DNA from: Hyphomicrobium sp.
Lineage (GTDB): Bacteria > Pseudomonadota > Alphaproteobacteria > Rhizobiales > Hyphomicrobiaceae
DNA length: 64,000 bases
Direction of reading: 5' to 3'
NCBI GenBank assembly: GCA_003987725.1
Contig: RXJH01000010.1
Coordinates: 62,001 to 126,000 of the forward strand
Shown piece after piece: positions 53,789-62,626 of this stretch. The position numbers were made by a program, and so were the translations under genes. The notes under the pieces are model-generated. The model ran no database searches. It worked only from the letters and a program-made list of their open reading frames with translations, and was not told where the DNA came from. The stretch's first letter is position 1, and the number at the start of each line of letters is the position of its first letter.

Positions 53789-54754
53789 TTAGATCAGCTC
53801 GTGAACGCTGAATTGCTCGCTGGCGTCGGTTAGCACGCGGCTGGATTTCCAGCCAGCCCTTTCGGCAAGCGCGCGGAACTCCGGTATTGTGTACTTGTAC
53901 GAGTTTTCGGTGTGGATGCTTTCACCATCAACGAAATGAAAGTGCCTTCCGCATACCATGACATCCTGCGCGCGATCGCTGACGAGATGCATTTCGATAC
54001 GGCCGGACCGGGGATTGTAGATTGCCTTATGATGAAAGGTGGTCAGATCGAACGTGCCTTCGAGTTCCCGATTGATTCGAACCAGAAGGTTCAAATTGAA
54101 GGCGGCCGTGACGCCTGCGGCATCATTATAAGCTCGAACGAGAACGCGCGGGTCTTTCTTCAGATCGACGCCGATGATCAACCGACCGCGCTCTCCCAGG
54201 ACTTTTCTGAACTTCGCAAGCAGAGCGGCAGCATCATTCGGCGCAAGGTTGCCGATTGTCGAACCCGGAAAAAAGCCGGTTCGGCGCGATCCTGAAAATT
54301 CATGCGGAAGCTTCGTCAGAGTTGAAAAGTCCGCGACCAGCGGCCTGATCTCGAGTGCGGGGTAGATCTCTTCCAGACGCAAAACCGCCTCAGCCAACGC
54401 CGCCTCGGAAACGTCTATTGGAACGTACACAATGCGATCGGCGATTCGGTCGAGCAGGATCTCGGTCTTCCGGCTCGAGCCGGATCCGAATTCCACGAGA
54501 ACATCGCCGCTTGAAAAGCCGTTCGCAATCTCCGCAGCGCTTGCATTGAGGATTCCGATCTCGGTTCGTGTCGGGTAATACTCCGGAAGCTGCGTGATTT
54601 CCTCAAACAAGCAGCTGCCGCGCGCGTCATAGAAAAAGCGGCATGGCAGTGCTTTCTGTGCGCGCGACAATCCCTCAATGACGCTCAGCGAAAAATCTCC
54701 GGCCACTGCCGCTACGCTTGCCGGTAATCTTCCGAGCGTTGGATCGTGACGCAT
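53789..54754 (-). CDS. egtD: L-histidine N-alpha-methyltransferase EgtD
   Basis: SAM-dependent trimethylation of histidine to hercynine, the first step of ergothioneine synthesis. At 321 residues it has the exact usual length. SAM-binding motif VLVEFGSGSSRKTEILLD. The family text GLSRAQKALPCRFFYDARGS and LPEYYPTRTE is present at the N-terminus, and GSTIGNLAPNDAAALLAK in the middle. The start at 54754 overlaps the stop of egtB by one base (TAATG). The longer frame reaching 54859 runs inside egtB. A terminator follows. Confidence 0.97.
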   Translation of the reverse strand: MRHDPTLGRLPASVAAVAGDFSLSVIEGLSRAQKALPCRFFYDARGSCLFEEITQLPEYYPTRTEIGILNASAAEIANGFSSGDVLVEFGSGSSRKTEILLDRIADRIVYVPIDVSEAALAEAVLRLEEIYPALEIRPLVADFSTLTKLPHEFSGSRRTGFFPGSTIGNLAPNDAAALLAKFRKVLGERGRLIIGVDLKKDPRVLVRAYNDAAGVTAAFNLNLLVRINRELEGTFDLTTFHHKAIYNPRSGRIEMHLVSDRAQDVMVCGRHFHFVDGESIHTENSYKYTIPEFRALAERAGWKSSRVLTDASEQFSVHELI

Positions 54755-56094
54755 TACTCGGCCTCCGCCGCGAGGCGCAAGCCGAGGAACTGCCAGCGCT
54801 GGTGGGGATAAAAGAAATTCCGGTAGGTCGCGCGAGAATGTCCGGGCGGCGTGACACACGAGGAGCCGCGCAGCACATGTTGCCCGACCATGAACTTCCC
54901 GTTGTATTCACCGATTGCGCCCGCGGGCGGCTGATAACCCGGATAGGAAAGATATGCGCTCGCGGTCCACTGCCAGACCTGACCGAAGAGCTGTTTCGGG
55001 CCTTTAAGCGTCGACGTTTCGCTTCGTTGCGGCCGCAGCACGCCCGACGATTTCGCCGCTTCGCCACTATGAGAGAGCGCTGACGCCTCCCACTCGAATT
55101 CAGTTGGTAAGCGCTTGCCGGCCCATCGCGCGAATGCATCGGCTTCATAATAGGAGATATGCGCCACCGGTTCGGCCGGGGCGACAGGCAGCAGACCTTG
55201 AAGGGACATCTGCGACCAGCCGCTGTCCGACTTCTCCCAATACAGCGGAGATTCCCAGCCCTCGCGATTGACCGTCGACCAGCCGTCCGCAAGCCAGAGC
55301 GCCGGCGTGCTGTAGCCACCATCTTCCATGAAGGCGAGCCATTCGGCGTTCGTGGCGAGCCTATTCGCGAGCTTGAACGGCTGGACGAGAGCATCATGCG
55401 CCGGCTGCTCATTGTCCCAACAATAGCCATTGCCCGGATGGCCTATTCCAACAATGCCGCCCGGATATTCCGTCCATGTCAGCGGCTCAGGCTCGGCGAG
55501 ATCGATGGCGAACGGCTTTGCATGATAGGCGGGGCGCAAAGGATTTGCCGCAAAGAGCGCGAGGATATCCGTCAGCAACAGCTCTTGATGCTGTTGCTCG
55601 TGATTAATCCCGATTTCAATCAGCCGTTCAATTTCGTCGCTTTTACTCTCGTCGCTCGACAGGAGCCGCTGGAGAGCATCATCGACGTAGGTCCGGTAGG
55701 CAAAAACGCGCTCGGACGCAGGCCGCGTCAACAGACCTCGCTTGGGGCGTGGATGCCGGGGCCCCAGGCTTTCGTAATAGGAGTTGAAGCAATAATTGAA
55801 TGCCTCGTCGAAAACCCGATAGCCGGCAAGATGCGGCTTGAGAACGAAGTTTTCGAAGAACCAGGTTACGTGCGCGAGGTGCCACTTGGTAGGACTGGCA
55901 TCATCGGAGGCTTGCACGACCATATCTTCGGCAGAGAGCGGGTCTGCCAAAACGAGAGAATGCCGCCGCGTCTCGAATAGGCGGGCGGCAAGCGCGTCAC
56001 GGCTGTTTGAAAGCGCCTCGTCTCCAGACTGCGAGGGAGAGGCGACGTTTTCGCTTGGGGGCGCCGTGTCGGCCGCAGGATGTTCCAAACGCAC
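54754..56094 (-). CDS. egtB: Ergothioneine biosynthesis iron-dependent sulfoxide synthase EgtB
   Basis: Non-haem iron enzyme that joins hercynine to a thiol with O2. At 446 residues it has a DinB_2 domain with iron ligands: the His in TKWHLAHVTWFF and the HxxxHxE of INHEQQHQELLLTD. A formylglycine-generating-enzyme-like domain follows (GKRLPTEFEWEASAL, RGSSCVTPPGHSR, GLRLAAE end). The start is GTG at 56094. It is followed by egtD with a one-base overlap. No egtA, egtC or egtE is in the window, so the thiol substrate (cysteine or gamma-glutamylcysteine) is unresolved. Confidence 0.96.
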   Translation of the reverse strand: MRLEHPAADTAPPSENVASPSQSGDEALSNSRDALAARLFETRRHSLVLADPLSAEDMVVQASDDASPTKWHLAHVTWFFENFVLKPHLAGYRVFDEAFNYCFNSYYESLGPRHPRPKRGLLTRPASERVFAYRTYVDDALQRLLSSDESKSDEIERLIEIGINHEQQHQELLLTDILALFAANPLRPAYHAKPFAIDLAEPEPLTWTEYPGGIVGIGHPGNGYCWDNEQPAHDALVQPFKLANRLATNAEWLAFMEDGGYSTPALWLADGWSTVNREGWESPLYWEKSDSGWSQMSLQGLLPVAPAEPVAHISYYEADAFARWAGKRLPTEFEWEASALSHSGEAAKSSGVLRPQRSETSTLKGPKQLFGQVWQWTASAYLSYPGYQPPAGAIGEYNGKFMVGQHVLRGSSCVTPPGHSRATYRNFFYPHQRWQFLGLRLAAEAE

Positions 56095-56205
56095 TCTCTG
56101 GATCTTTAGCCCGCGCAGCCGCGCAGATCACCGGGACCAAACTATCAAACACCATACCATCCGAGATAGTTCCCTGACCAGCTGCCATAGCGAATGGAAA
56201 TAGCG

Positions 56206-56652
56206 TCACGCCTTTGCGTGGCCCTTACTCTGATGTTTCGCTTCGGCTTTTTCGTGCTTTTCGCCGTATTTCATACCCTCGAGCTTAATGCCGTCGGGAT
56301 CCAGAAAAAAAACTGCATAGTAATCGTCATAATATTCGCCGGCGGGGTCCACGATCTCGATGCCGTGCTTTTTCAAATAACCCTCCAGATCGTCGACGTC
56401 CTTTCGGTTGCGAAGCTGGAATGCGTAATGGTGGAGACCGACATCGCCGGTGCGGTGCTTGTGCTTCCGCCCGTCCGCATCTGCCTGACTAATCCAATAC
56501 CGGGTCTTGCCGTTGGTCCATCCGATCGAGTCCTCGTACTCGTCCAACACCTCGAATCCCAGAAAATCGAAAAGACCTCCGTAGAAGGCCTTCGATTTCG
56601 GAAAATCGCTCACGCGCACCGCTAAATGGTCGATCCCGACGACACGCGACAT
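56206..56652 (-). CDS. VOC-family (glyoxalase/bleomycin resistance) protein
   Basis: Protein of 148 residues with two beta-alpha-beta-beta-beta repeats. GIDHLAVRVSDFPKSKAFYG opens the first, and GLHHYAFQLRNRKDVDD the second. The metal-site residues are His in the first motif, His-His in the second and Glu in DPDGIKLEGMKYG. The C-terminal tail is Lys/His-rich (AEAKHQSKGHAKA). The family includes lyases, dioxygenases and resistance proteins; the substrate is unknown. Its start lies inside the 3' end of the upstream glycosyltransferase gene, a 31-base overlap. Confidence 0.9.
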   Translation of the reverse strand: MSRVVGIDHLAVRVSDFPKSKAFYGGLFDFLGFEVLDEYEDSIGWTNGKTRYWISQADADGRKHKHRTGDVGLHHYAFQLRNRKDVDDLEGYLKKHGIEIVDPAGEYYDDYYAVFFLDPDGIKLEGMKYGEKHEKAEAKHQSKGHAKA

Positions 56653-58088
56653 CGCTCGGCCTCCGATTGAATTCCAGACACGGCGTGAAAACCCGCAGTT
56701 GCTCGTGACGTTCCTTCCGTCACGGTGTGCGTGGACTCGTTCAGATAAATCGCGTCAAGCTCGCGCGCCATATGATCAAATGTGCGCTGCGGGCGGATAT
56801 TGCGCCGGAGCCTCTGAAGTTCGTGGGGAGCGGCGAGCAGGCGTTCGATCAGGACCGCCAAGGCCTTCGCGTCGCCCGGCGAGAACAGCAACCCGTCGAC
56901 ATTATCCCGAACGCGTTCTGCAATCCCGCCAAGCCGGCTGCCGATGACCGGAAGTCCAGCGGCCATGGCCTCGTACACTGCGAGGGGTCCCGTCTCGAGC
57001 CATACCGACGGCACCAAGCACGCATCGTAGGCAACGAGTTCGTGGAGCATTGCTCCGGTATCAACGACCCGTGGCGGGAGCAGCCGCTTGTCGCCAGCGA
57101 ACGACCGCAGGAGCTGCGCTCCGTAATTGGAATTCCAGCCAGAGCCCAGCAGCGAAATCGTCAGCGGAGCGCGCCGGTCAATTCTCTTCAGAGCGCCGAG
57201 GATCGTCTCAATGCCCTTGACGTCGCTACAGCGGCCCGCAAACACCAGCCGTAGCGGCCGGCGCGCGTTGAATTCCTCGAGCGAGCAGGCATCGAAGGCT
57301 ACGGGATCTTGCGAAACACCCATCTCGACGAACGCGATCTTCTCCGCAGGCACGCCGTTACCCTGAAGGACATCGGCGATCCAGCGCGATTGGATGTGAA
57401 ATACGTCGATCAGTTCGATCGCCGCATGAAAGGCTCTGATGAAGGTGCCCGTCATCGAACGCGATGAAAAGATGCGTCCGAAAATGCCCTCGTTGCATTG
57501 GCTGATACCCGGCAAGTCAATGCGCGCGAGAAGCTCCGCCAATCCCACCGGCATGTTGCGGTTGGCAAGCCGGCAGCGGGTGCAACGGGTGACTTCGAGA
57601 CGGCCGTCGCATGGCGAAAGACCATTTTCGAGAAGTCCGGTTTGCGGACATGAAATTCCACCCGTGTGATAGGTGACGATTGTCCGTGCGCCAGCAGTCT
57701 TCGCGGCTTCAAGGTGCAGCAGTCCCGCGTTCAGACCAAGGGTATGAAAATGCGCGACGGCCGGCTTCAGCTCCTCGAAGAGTTCGCGAACGCCGGGAGC
57801 CGCATCCGAACGGCGCGCGTAATAGGCCTGTCTGTTCGTCCCGAGAACCGGTGGCAACACGCGTATCTCGAAATCGCCATGTGCCGAAGCCGCTATGGTG
57901 CGATCAACGCGTTCCTGATTGTCATTGAGGATGACGACCGGCCGCCAACCGAGACCGGTCTGGCGCCTTGCCAAGGCGCGCACGAATGTATTGGAGCCGC
58001 CGCCGCCTGTAATGCTCGAGGCGCCGGCCAAGTGGAGGCAGACCGGACGTTCCCCTCGCAGAAGCCGTTCCACGTCGGGCAGCTTCAT
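56622..58088 (-). CDS. Glycosyltransferase family 4-type
   Basis: GT-B fold glycosyltransferase of 488 residues. The N-terminal domain has a Gly-rich loop (GGGGSNTFVRALARRQ). The C-terminal domain contains LRLVFAGRCSDVKGIETILGA, DACLVPSVWLETGPLAVYEA and AAGLPVIGSRLGGIAERV, the nucleotide-sugar site with the conserved Glu. A Cys-rich insert lies between (CPQTGLLENGLSPCDGRLEV, CTRCRLANRNMPVG), a possible zinc-binding knot seen in some relatives. It is in a polysaccharide cluster with a family 2 enzyme upstream. Confidence 0.92.
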   Translation of the reverse strand: MKLPDVERLLRGERPVCLHLAGASSITGGGGSNTFVRALARRQTGLGWRPVVILNDNQERVDRTIAASAHGDFEIRVLPPVLGTNRQAYYARRSDAAPGVRELFEELKPAVAHFHTLGLNAGLLHLEAAKTAGARTIVTYHTGGISCPQTGLLENGLSPCDGRLEVTRCTRCRLANRNMPVGLAELLARIDLPGISQCNEGIFGRIFSSRSMTGTFIRAFHAAIELIDVFHIQSRWIADVLQGNGVPAEKIAFVEMGVSQDPVAFDACSLEEFNARRPLRLVFAGRCSDVKGIETILGALKRIDRRAPLTISLLGSGWNSNYGAQLLRSFAGDKRLLPPRVVDTGAMLHELVAYDACLVPSVWLETGPLAVYEAMAAGLPVIGSRLGGIAERVRDNVDGLLFSPGDAKALAVLIERLLAAPHELQRLRRNIRPQRTFDHMARELDAIYLNESTHTVTEGTSRATAGFHAVSGIQSEAERCRVSSGSTI

Positions 58089-58094
58089 GGAGCG

Positions 58095-59126
58095 CTAGGC
58101 GGGACTTTCCGATCCGACGTCTTGCAACGCCTGCGTGGAGACTTGCCTAGAGTGGGACATCCTCGAACGAAGGCTCTGCACTGTTCCGTATATTCGCCGC
58201 TGATCGCTTGTCAGCAAATGCGGCAGGCGCAACGCTGCGAGCAACGAAAGCAGAGACTCGCGGTTCAGCCGGCCGAGAAGAATGTGCTTGACTATGCGGG
58301 CGCAGCCAATGATCGCGGCCCGAGACGGATTTTCGAAAGCCTCGATCACTTTCGTATAGTGTCCGTGAACCACAAAGCCTCGTTCGAAATTCGCGAAGAG
58401 GCGTTTCGCATAAGCCGTCGTCAGGCGCTTCGGCGCGATATCGTGCTTGAACCGCAGGCTTTCGCAAAAAAGCAATTTGTATCCAGCGCCCAATAGACAG
58501 GCTGATAACTCGAGATCTTCGCCTGAGAGAAGTTCTGCCCCCTTTCGACCACTGAGCGCGGGAAAGCCCGGTAATGCGTATAAATATTTGACGACGTCTC
58601 GCCGGGTCACGAGGCCCGCACCCCAAAGTGCATCGACCGTCGTTGCCGCTTCAGGGTCGTCCGGTAGTTGCGCAATGCGCGATAGAGGGACACCGACCGC
58701 GAAGCCCCACGAGAATGTGTAAAACCAGGGTGGCAAGAGTTCGGGATGCGCCGGAGTCGAGCAGCCGCCAGCGGCGCCCACGCTGGGGTCGCGCATGATC
58801 CGCATAGCGTGCATCAAATAATCTTCGGCAAGCCAGTTATCGTCGTCGCAAAAGAGGACGATGCCGAACGATGCGGCCCGCACTCCAGCACGGCGCGCAT
58901 AGGCGAGGCCCGCTTGCGGTTCTTCGACGATTAAGAACCCAAAGCGATCATTGCCGCATGCGTTCCATGCTTCTCTGGCGCGCCCGGCGGTTTCGTCGCT
59001 TGAATTGTTATCGACGACAATGATTTCGACGGGGAAATTCGCCCGGCAGCAGGCGAGCGCTTCGATCGTCGGCCGGATGCGCTCAGCACTATCGTGCGCG
59101 CAGATGATGACTGAGATTCCGTCCAT
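58095..59126 (-). CDS. Glycosyltransferase family 2
   Basis: GT-A fold enzyme of 343 residues. It opens MDGISVIICAHDSAERIRPT; the nucleotide-binding DNNSSDET and the DxD-type metal motif FCDDDNWL are clear. No TM helices are evident, so it is cytoplasmic or peripheral. The start at 59126 follows the methyltransferase stop directly. The longer frame to 59153 adds nine residues and is less likely. It probably adds one sugar to a lipid-linked glycan exported by the neighbouring ABC system. Confidence 0.93.
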   Translation of the reverse strand: MDGISVIICAHDSAERIRPTIEALACCRANFPVEIIVVDNNSSDETAGRAREAWNACGNDRFGFLIVEEPQAGLAYARRAGVRAASFGIVLFCDDDNWLAEDYLMHAMRIMRDPSVGAAGGCSTPAHPELLPPWFYTFSWGFAVGVPLSRIAQLPDDPEAATTVDALWGAGLVTRRDVVKYLYALPGFPALSGRKGAELLSGEDLELSACLLGAGYKLLFCESLRFKHDIAPKRLTTAYAKRLFANFERGFVVHGHYTKVIEAFENPSRAAIIGCARIVKHILLGRLNRESLLSLLAALRLPHLLTSDQRRIYGTVQSLRSRMSHSRQVSTQALQDVGSESPA

Positions 59127-59127
59127 A

Positions 59128-59961
59128 TCAGCGAACCGGCAGGCGCACGCCATATCGTTGACCTACAGAGCGATTGAGAAGACGCAGGTAATGGGCCGGA
59201 TGATATTTTCCTTGAGAGAGGTCGGAATGCCGCCGCGCGATGGGCGAGTCCGGGAAATCCATATGAGGCGTCATCTCGGGATGAATGAGGTGCTGGATAC
59301 GAGGCTCCTTTCCCGCCCTTTCCGGGTCACGACGGGCCGAGAAAATGTTCTGCCGGTACCAAGGTTCGATCATACTGTCGTTCCAGATTATCGACCGCAT
59401 ATCGTCGTGGCACGTGTACCCGCGCGCGTTGAACAGGGCTTGCCAGTATGTCGGCCATTGGCAATTTACATGATGCTCGCCGTGTTGACCGGGCGCCGCG
59501 GCCGAAAAGAATATGCAATCGCCATGCGCGCATAGCGTCTCCACGATGATGGCCGCCGATTCCTCATGAAGGTGTTCGGCAACCTCGAGACAGAGCACGA
59601 CATCGAAGCGTCGTCCGAGAGATAAGGGCTGGCGCAGATCGAACGTTTTGATGCGGGTGGCTTCAACATGAAGGTCGGCCGAATCGGCGGCGGCGCCGTC
59701 GACGCCAAGCACATCGTTTATTCCCATCTCGCGAGCGGCCCTGAGCCAGTTTCCGAGACCAGCGCCGACGTCGAGAAGACTCGCATATGTGCCGCCCGCT
59801 AGAAGGTAGGCTAGCGTGTGCCTCGCACCCGCAAGCGAGTGAACGTTGCGGTGAAAATGGTAGGGAATTTCGCTCATGTGTGTTTCCAACCGGCGTTGGC
59901 CTCTGAAGCATCGGAAGTCTTCTGCGCTTCCGTTGCGAAAACTGCTGGTCGCGTCGCTCAT
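59128..59961 (-). CDS. Class I SAM-dependent methyltransferase
   Basis: Methyltransferase of about 277 residues with motif I SLLDVGAGLGNWLRAARE and motif post-II RFDVVLCLEVAEHLHEES. The start at 59961 (MSDATSSF) overlaps the stop of the exporter ATPase by four bases. Another possible start is 59877 (MSEIPYHF). In ABC-dependent polysaccharide loci such enzymes modify the chain terminus before export. The sugar target is unknown. Confidence 0.88.
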   Translation of the reverse strand: MSDATSSFRNGSAEDFRCFRGQRRLETHMSEIPYHFHRNVHSLAGARHTLAYLLAGGTYASLLDVGAGLGNWLRAAREMGINDVLGVDGAAADSADLHVEATRIKTFDLRQPLSLGRRFDVVLCLEVAEHLHEESAAIIVETLCAHGDCIFFSAAAPGQHGEHHVNCQWPTYWQALFNARGYTCHDDMRSIIWNDSMIEPWYRQNIFSARRDPERAGKEPRIQHLIHPEMTPHMDFPDSPIARRHSDLSQGKYHPAHYLRLLNRSVGQRYGVRLPVR

Positions 59962-61223
59962 GCGATGGACGCTTCTCTGGTCTCGAAGGCTGCGCCCCAT
60001 TCCGCTGGCCAATCGAGATGGCCCACGGCCGACGCCGGCGGAAGCAAGCTGTGCGCGTCATCCGCACCGACGGTGAAGTTCAGCACATCGATCCTGGCGT
60101 CGTAATCTTCATGCCAATCGCCTAGCCACGCAGATAGCGAATATCGGCCGGGGCGGATCGGCAATCGACGGGCTTCGCATCGCAGAACGCCGTACGCAAC
60201 GCCCTTGACCGGATTCCGGCTCGGATGGAACCGGCTATTCGATCCCCAGACGGCTTCGCCTGTGTCCGCACGCAGGACAATGCCACCGACGGCCGTATGC
60301 AGAGGCTTCGGCGAGGCAAAGTGGATATCGACGATGAGGTGGCGTTCGGCGAGTGCTTCGCTGTCGACGTCGATCGCAGATATCGCGGGCCGTGCCGAGT
60401 TCGCGGCGAAGGAAATCGAATAGGCGGCATCACTCGTATTGACGTATTGCCTGACCACTGCGTCAACCGAGTCATCACGCACAACGCGGCCGCCCGCAAG
60501 AAGAAGGCCTCGGTTGCAGAGGGCTTTGACAGCCGCCAGATTGTGGCTCACGAAAATGACGGTGCGCCCCTGCCCGGCCACATCCTTCATTTTTCCGAGG
60601 CATTTTTTCTGAAATTCGGCATCGCCGACGGCTAGGACTTCATCGACGACGAGAATTTCCGGTTCCAAGTGCGCGGCGACCGCGAAGGCCAAGCGGACAT
60701 ACATTCCGCTCGAGTAGCGCTTGACTGGCGTGTCGAGGAATTTCTCGACCTCGGCGAAGGCTACGATTTCGTCGAATTTCCGGTCGATTTCAGCGCGCCG
60801 CATGCCGAGAATTGCGCCGTTGAGGTAGATGTTTTCCCGTCCCGAAAGCTCGGGATGAAAGCCGGTGCCCACTTCGAGCAAGCTCGCAAGACGACCCCTG
60901 ATTTCAACACGTCCACGTGTTGGCTCGGTGATGCGCGACAGAACTTTCAGAAGAGTCGATTTGCCGGCGCCGTTGCGGCCTACGACGCCTACGACATCGC
61001 CACGCTTCAATTCGAACGAGACCTCGCTCAGCGCCCAGAACTCTTCCCTTTCGTCGCCGTCGATCAGTTGCCGGCCACGCGCGACGTCCAAGGCTGTGCG
61101 CAACAATCGCGTCGTCGAACGCGTCAGCACATCGCGCAGGGCGGTGTAGCGCTCGCGTTCTGTCCGGTGTCCGATGACGTAGCGCTTGCCGAGCCGGTCG
61201 GCACGAATGACAATATCAGTCAC
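59958..61223 (-). CDS. Polysaccharide ABC exporter ATP-binding protein (Wzt-like) with C-terminal carbohydrate-binding domain
   Basis: Export ATPase of about 421 residues. Walker A GRNGAGKSTLL, signature VKRYSSGMYVRLAFAVA, Walker B EILVVDEVLAVGDAEF and the switch VIFVSHNLAAVK. The last 150 residues are a Wzt_C-like beta-sandwich (GIVLRADTGEAVWGSNSRFH) that usually recognises a finished glycan end. The start is taken at GTG 61223 (VTDIVIRADRLGKRYVIG), since the longer frame reaches back into the permease. Next to the permease and glycosyltransferases it forms an O-antigen/capsule export system. Confidence 0.92.
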   Translation of the reverse strand: MTDIVIRADRLGKRYVIGHRTERERYTALRDVLTRSTTRLLRTALDVARGRQLIDGDEREEFWALSEVSFELKRGDVVGVVGRNGAGKSTLLKVLSRITEPTRGRVEIRGRLASLLEVGTGFHPELSGRENIYLNGAILGMRRAEIDRKFDEIVAFAEVEKFLDTPVKRYSSGMYVRLAFAVAAHLEPEILVVDEVLAVGDAEFQKKCLGKMKDVAGQGRTVIFVSHNLAAVKALCNRGLLLAGGRVVRDDSVDAVVRQYVNTSDAAYSISFAANSARPAISAIDVDSEALAERHLIVDIHFASPKPLHTAVGGIVLRADTGEAVWGSNSRFHPSRNPVKGVAYGVLRCEARRLPIRPGRYSLSAWLGDWHEDYDARIDVLNFTVGADDAHSLLPPASAVGHLDWPAEWGAAFETREASIA

Positions 61224-61242
61224 TTTTCGGGCTCGCAGCGCA

Positions 61243-62133
61243 TTACACGAGATCCGCGAAAGCGCGCTCGGCGCCGCGGAAATATCTGAGGCCGTACCAC
61301 ATCGTGAAGACTGCGATTCCGATGCTTGCGAGAAAGCCCGGCATATAAAGATGGCTTCCATCGCCGAGGAGGCTCCAGCGAAATCCATCGATGACGCCGA
61401 CGACCGGATTCAAACTGTACCAGAACCGAAATTCCGAAGGGATGATCTCGCTCGAAAACCCGACGGGCGAAACATAAAGCCCAAACTGGATTACGAAGGG
61501 AATGGCATACCGGACGTCGCGATATTTGACATTGAGCGCGGTGATATAGAGCGCCGGCCCGAGGCTCGCGACAACCGCGAATGCAATGAAAATCGGAAGG
61601 AACACAATGTGCCAGCTCGGCTGATATCCATACCAGGCCATCAAGCCGAAGAGAATTGCGAGGTTGATCGTGAAATCGACGAGAGCGACGACCCCAGCTG
61701 AAGCTGGTACGATCAAGCGCGGAAAATAGACCTTGCCGATCAAGCTCGCGTTATTGATGAGACTGCTCGATGCCTCGCTGAGGATGCTCGAGAAGAGAAA
61801 CCACGGCAGCATGCCGGCGAACACCAAGATAGGATACGGCGCATCTCCATTGCTGGGAAGCTTCGCGAGCTTCCCGAACACGATCGTGAAAATGACCATA
61901 GTCAGCAGCGGCCGGACGACGGCCCATGCGATGCCGATGATCGTCTGCTTGTAGCGAACGGCGACGTCTCGCCAAGCAAGGATGGCGAACAGCTCGCGGT
62001 AATGCCAAAGATCGGACCAGTAATTCCGTTCGCTGTGCGAGGCTTCGAGGACGCGCAGATGCGTTTGCTCAGATCGAGAAATCGGATGATTCCTCCACTC
62101 TTCTATTGGAGGGGATTTGTTCTCTGACGGCAT
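61243..62133 (-). CDS. Polysaccharide ABC exporter permease (Wzm-like)
   Basis: ABC-2 type membrane protein of 296 residues with six predicted TM helices, starting MPSENKSPPIEEW. Family text: LAWRDVAVRYKQTIIGIAWA and SLNPVVGVIDGFRWSLLG. It pairs with the Wzt-like ATPase 20 bp downstream. It is the first gene of the polysaccharide cluster; promoter DNA lies in the upstream 490 bp. Confidence 0.94.
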   Translation of the reverse strand: MPSENKSPPIEEWRNHPISRSEQTHLRVLEASHSERNYWSDLWHYRELFAILAWRDVAVRYKQTIIGIAWAVVRPLLTMVIFTIVFGKLAKLPSNGDAPYPILVFAGMLPWFLFSSILSEASSSLINNASLIGKVYFPRLIVPASAGVVALVDFTINLAILFGLMAWYGYQPSWHIVFLPIFIAFAVVASLGPALYITALNVKYRDVRYAIPFVIQFGLYVSPVGFSSEIIPSEFRFWYSLNPVVGVIDGFRWSLLGDGSHLYMPGFLASIGIAVFTMWYGLRYFRGAERAFADLV

Positions 62134-62626
62134 GAGACGGCCATATCGCCCGTGAATAGGCGAAGCCGCTGCACCGTTATTTTCTTGAAGGAAATCTACC
62201 GAACGACGGGTGAAACCTGTTCACCCGATCTTAGGTTATGGGCTTGGTTAAATTGCCCGGCGCGAATCCGTTCCTCGTTCGCGCATATTCGCTTTTCGCA
62301 GAAAACGGCCTTCACCGTCAACTTATTTGACCGGATTATCCTGCATCTGTGGACATTTGGTCATCCACGGTGCGGATACGCATCTCTTTGGACGAAACGC
62401 ATCGCGCATTAGCAAACGTCGTTCATTTCGCCAACAAATATGGCGGAAATTCAGGCGCCCAATTTAATTATACGCCGTCCACTGACAATTATAAATAATC
62501 CGTCAACCCTTTTGAGCAATTCCCCTGCAGCGCTCCACGGCGAAGGGTATTGCTTTCCGAAGCACTTTAAATTTTTCGCTAATTTACGGCCGAATAGAGC
62601 ATTTTCTGTAATCAAGGACTCGCAAC
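62134..62626. other. AT-rich intergenic region between divergent units
   Basis: About 493 bp between the exporter permease and the next gene. Near 62450-62600 it is markedly AT-rich (for example CAATTTAATTATACG, TTTAAATTTTTCGC), against the GC-rich background. It probably contains divergent promoters. No supported gene or RNA is seen. Confidence 0.4.
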
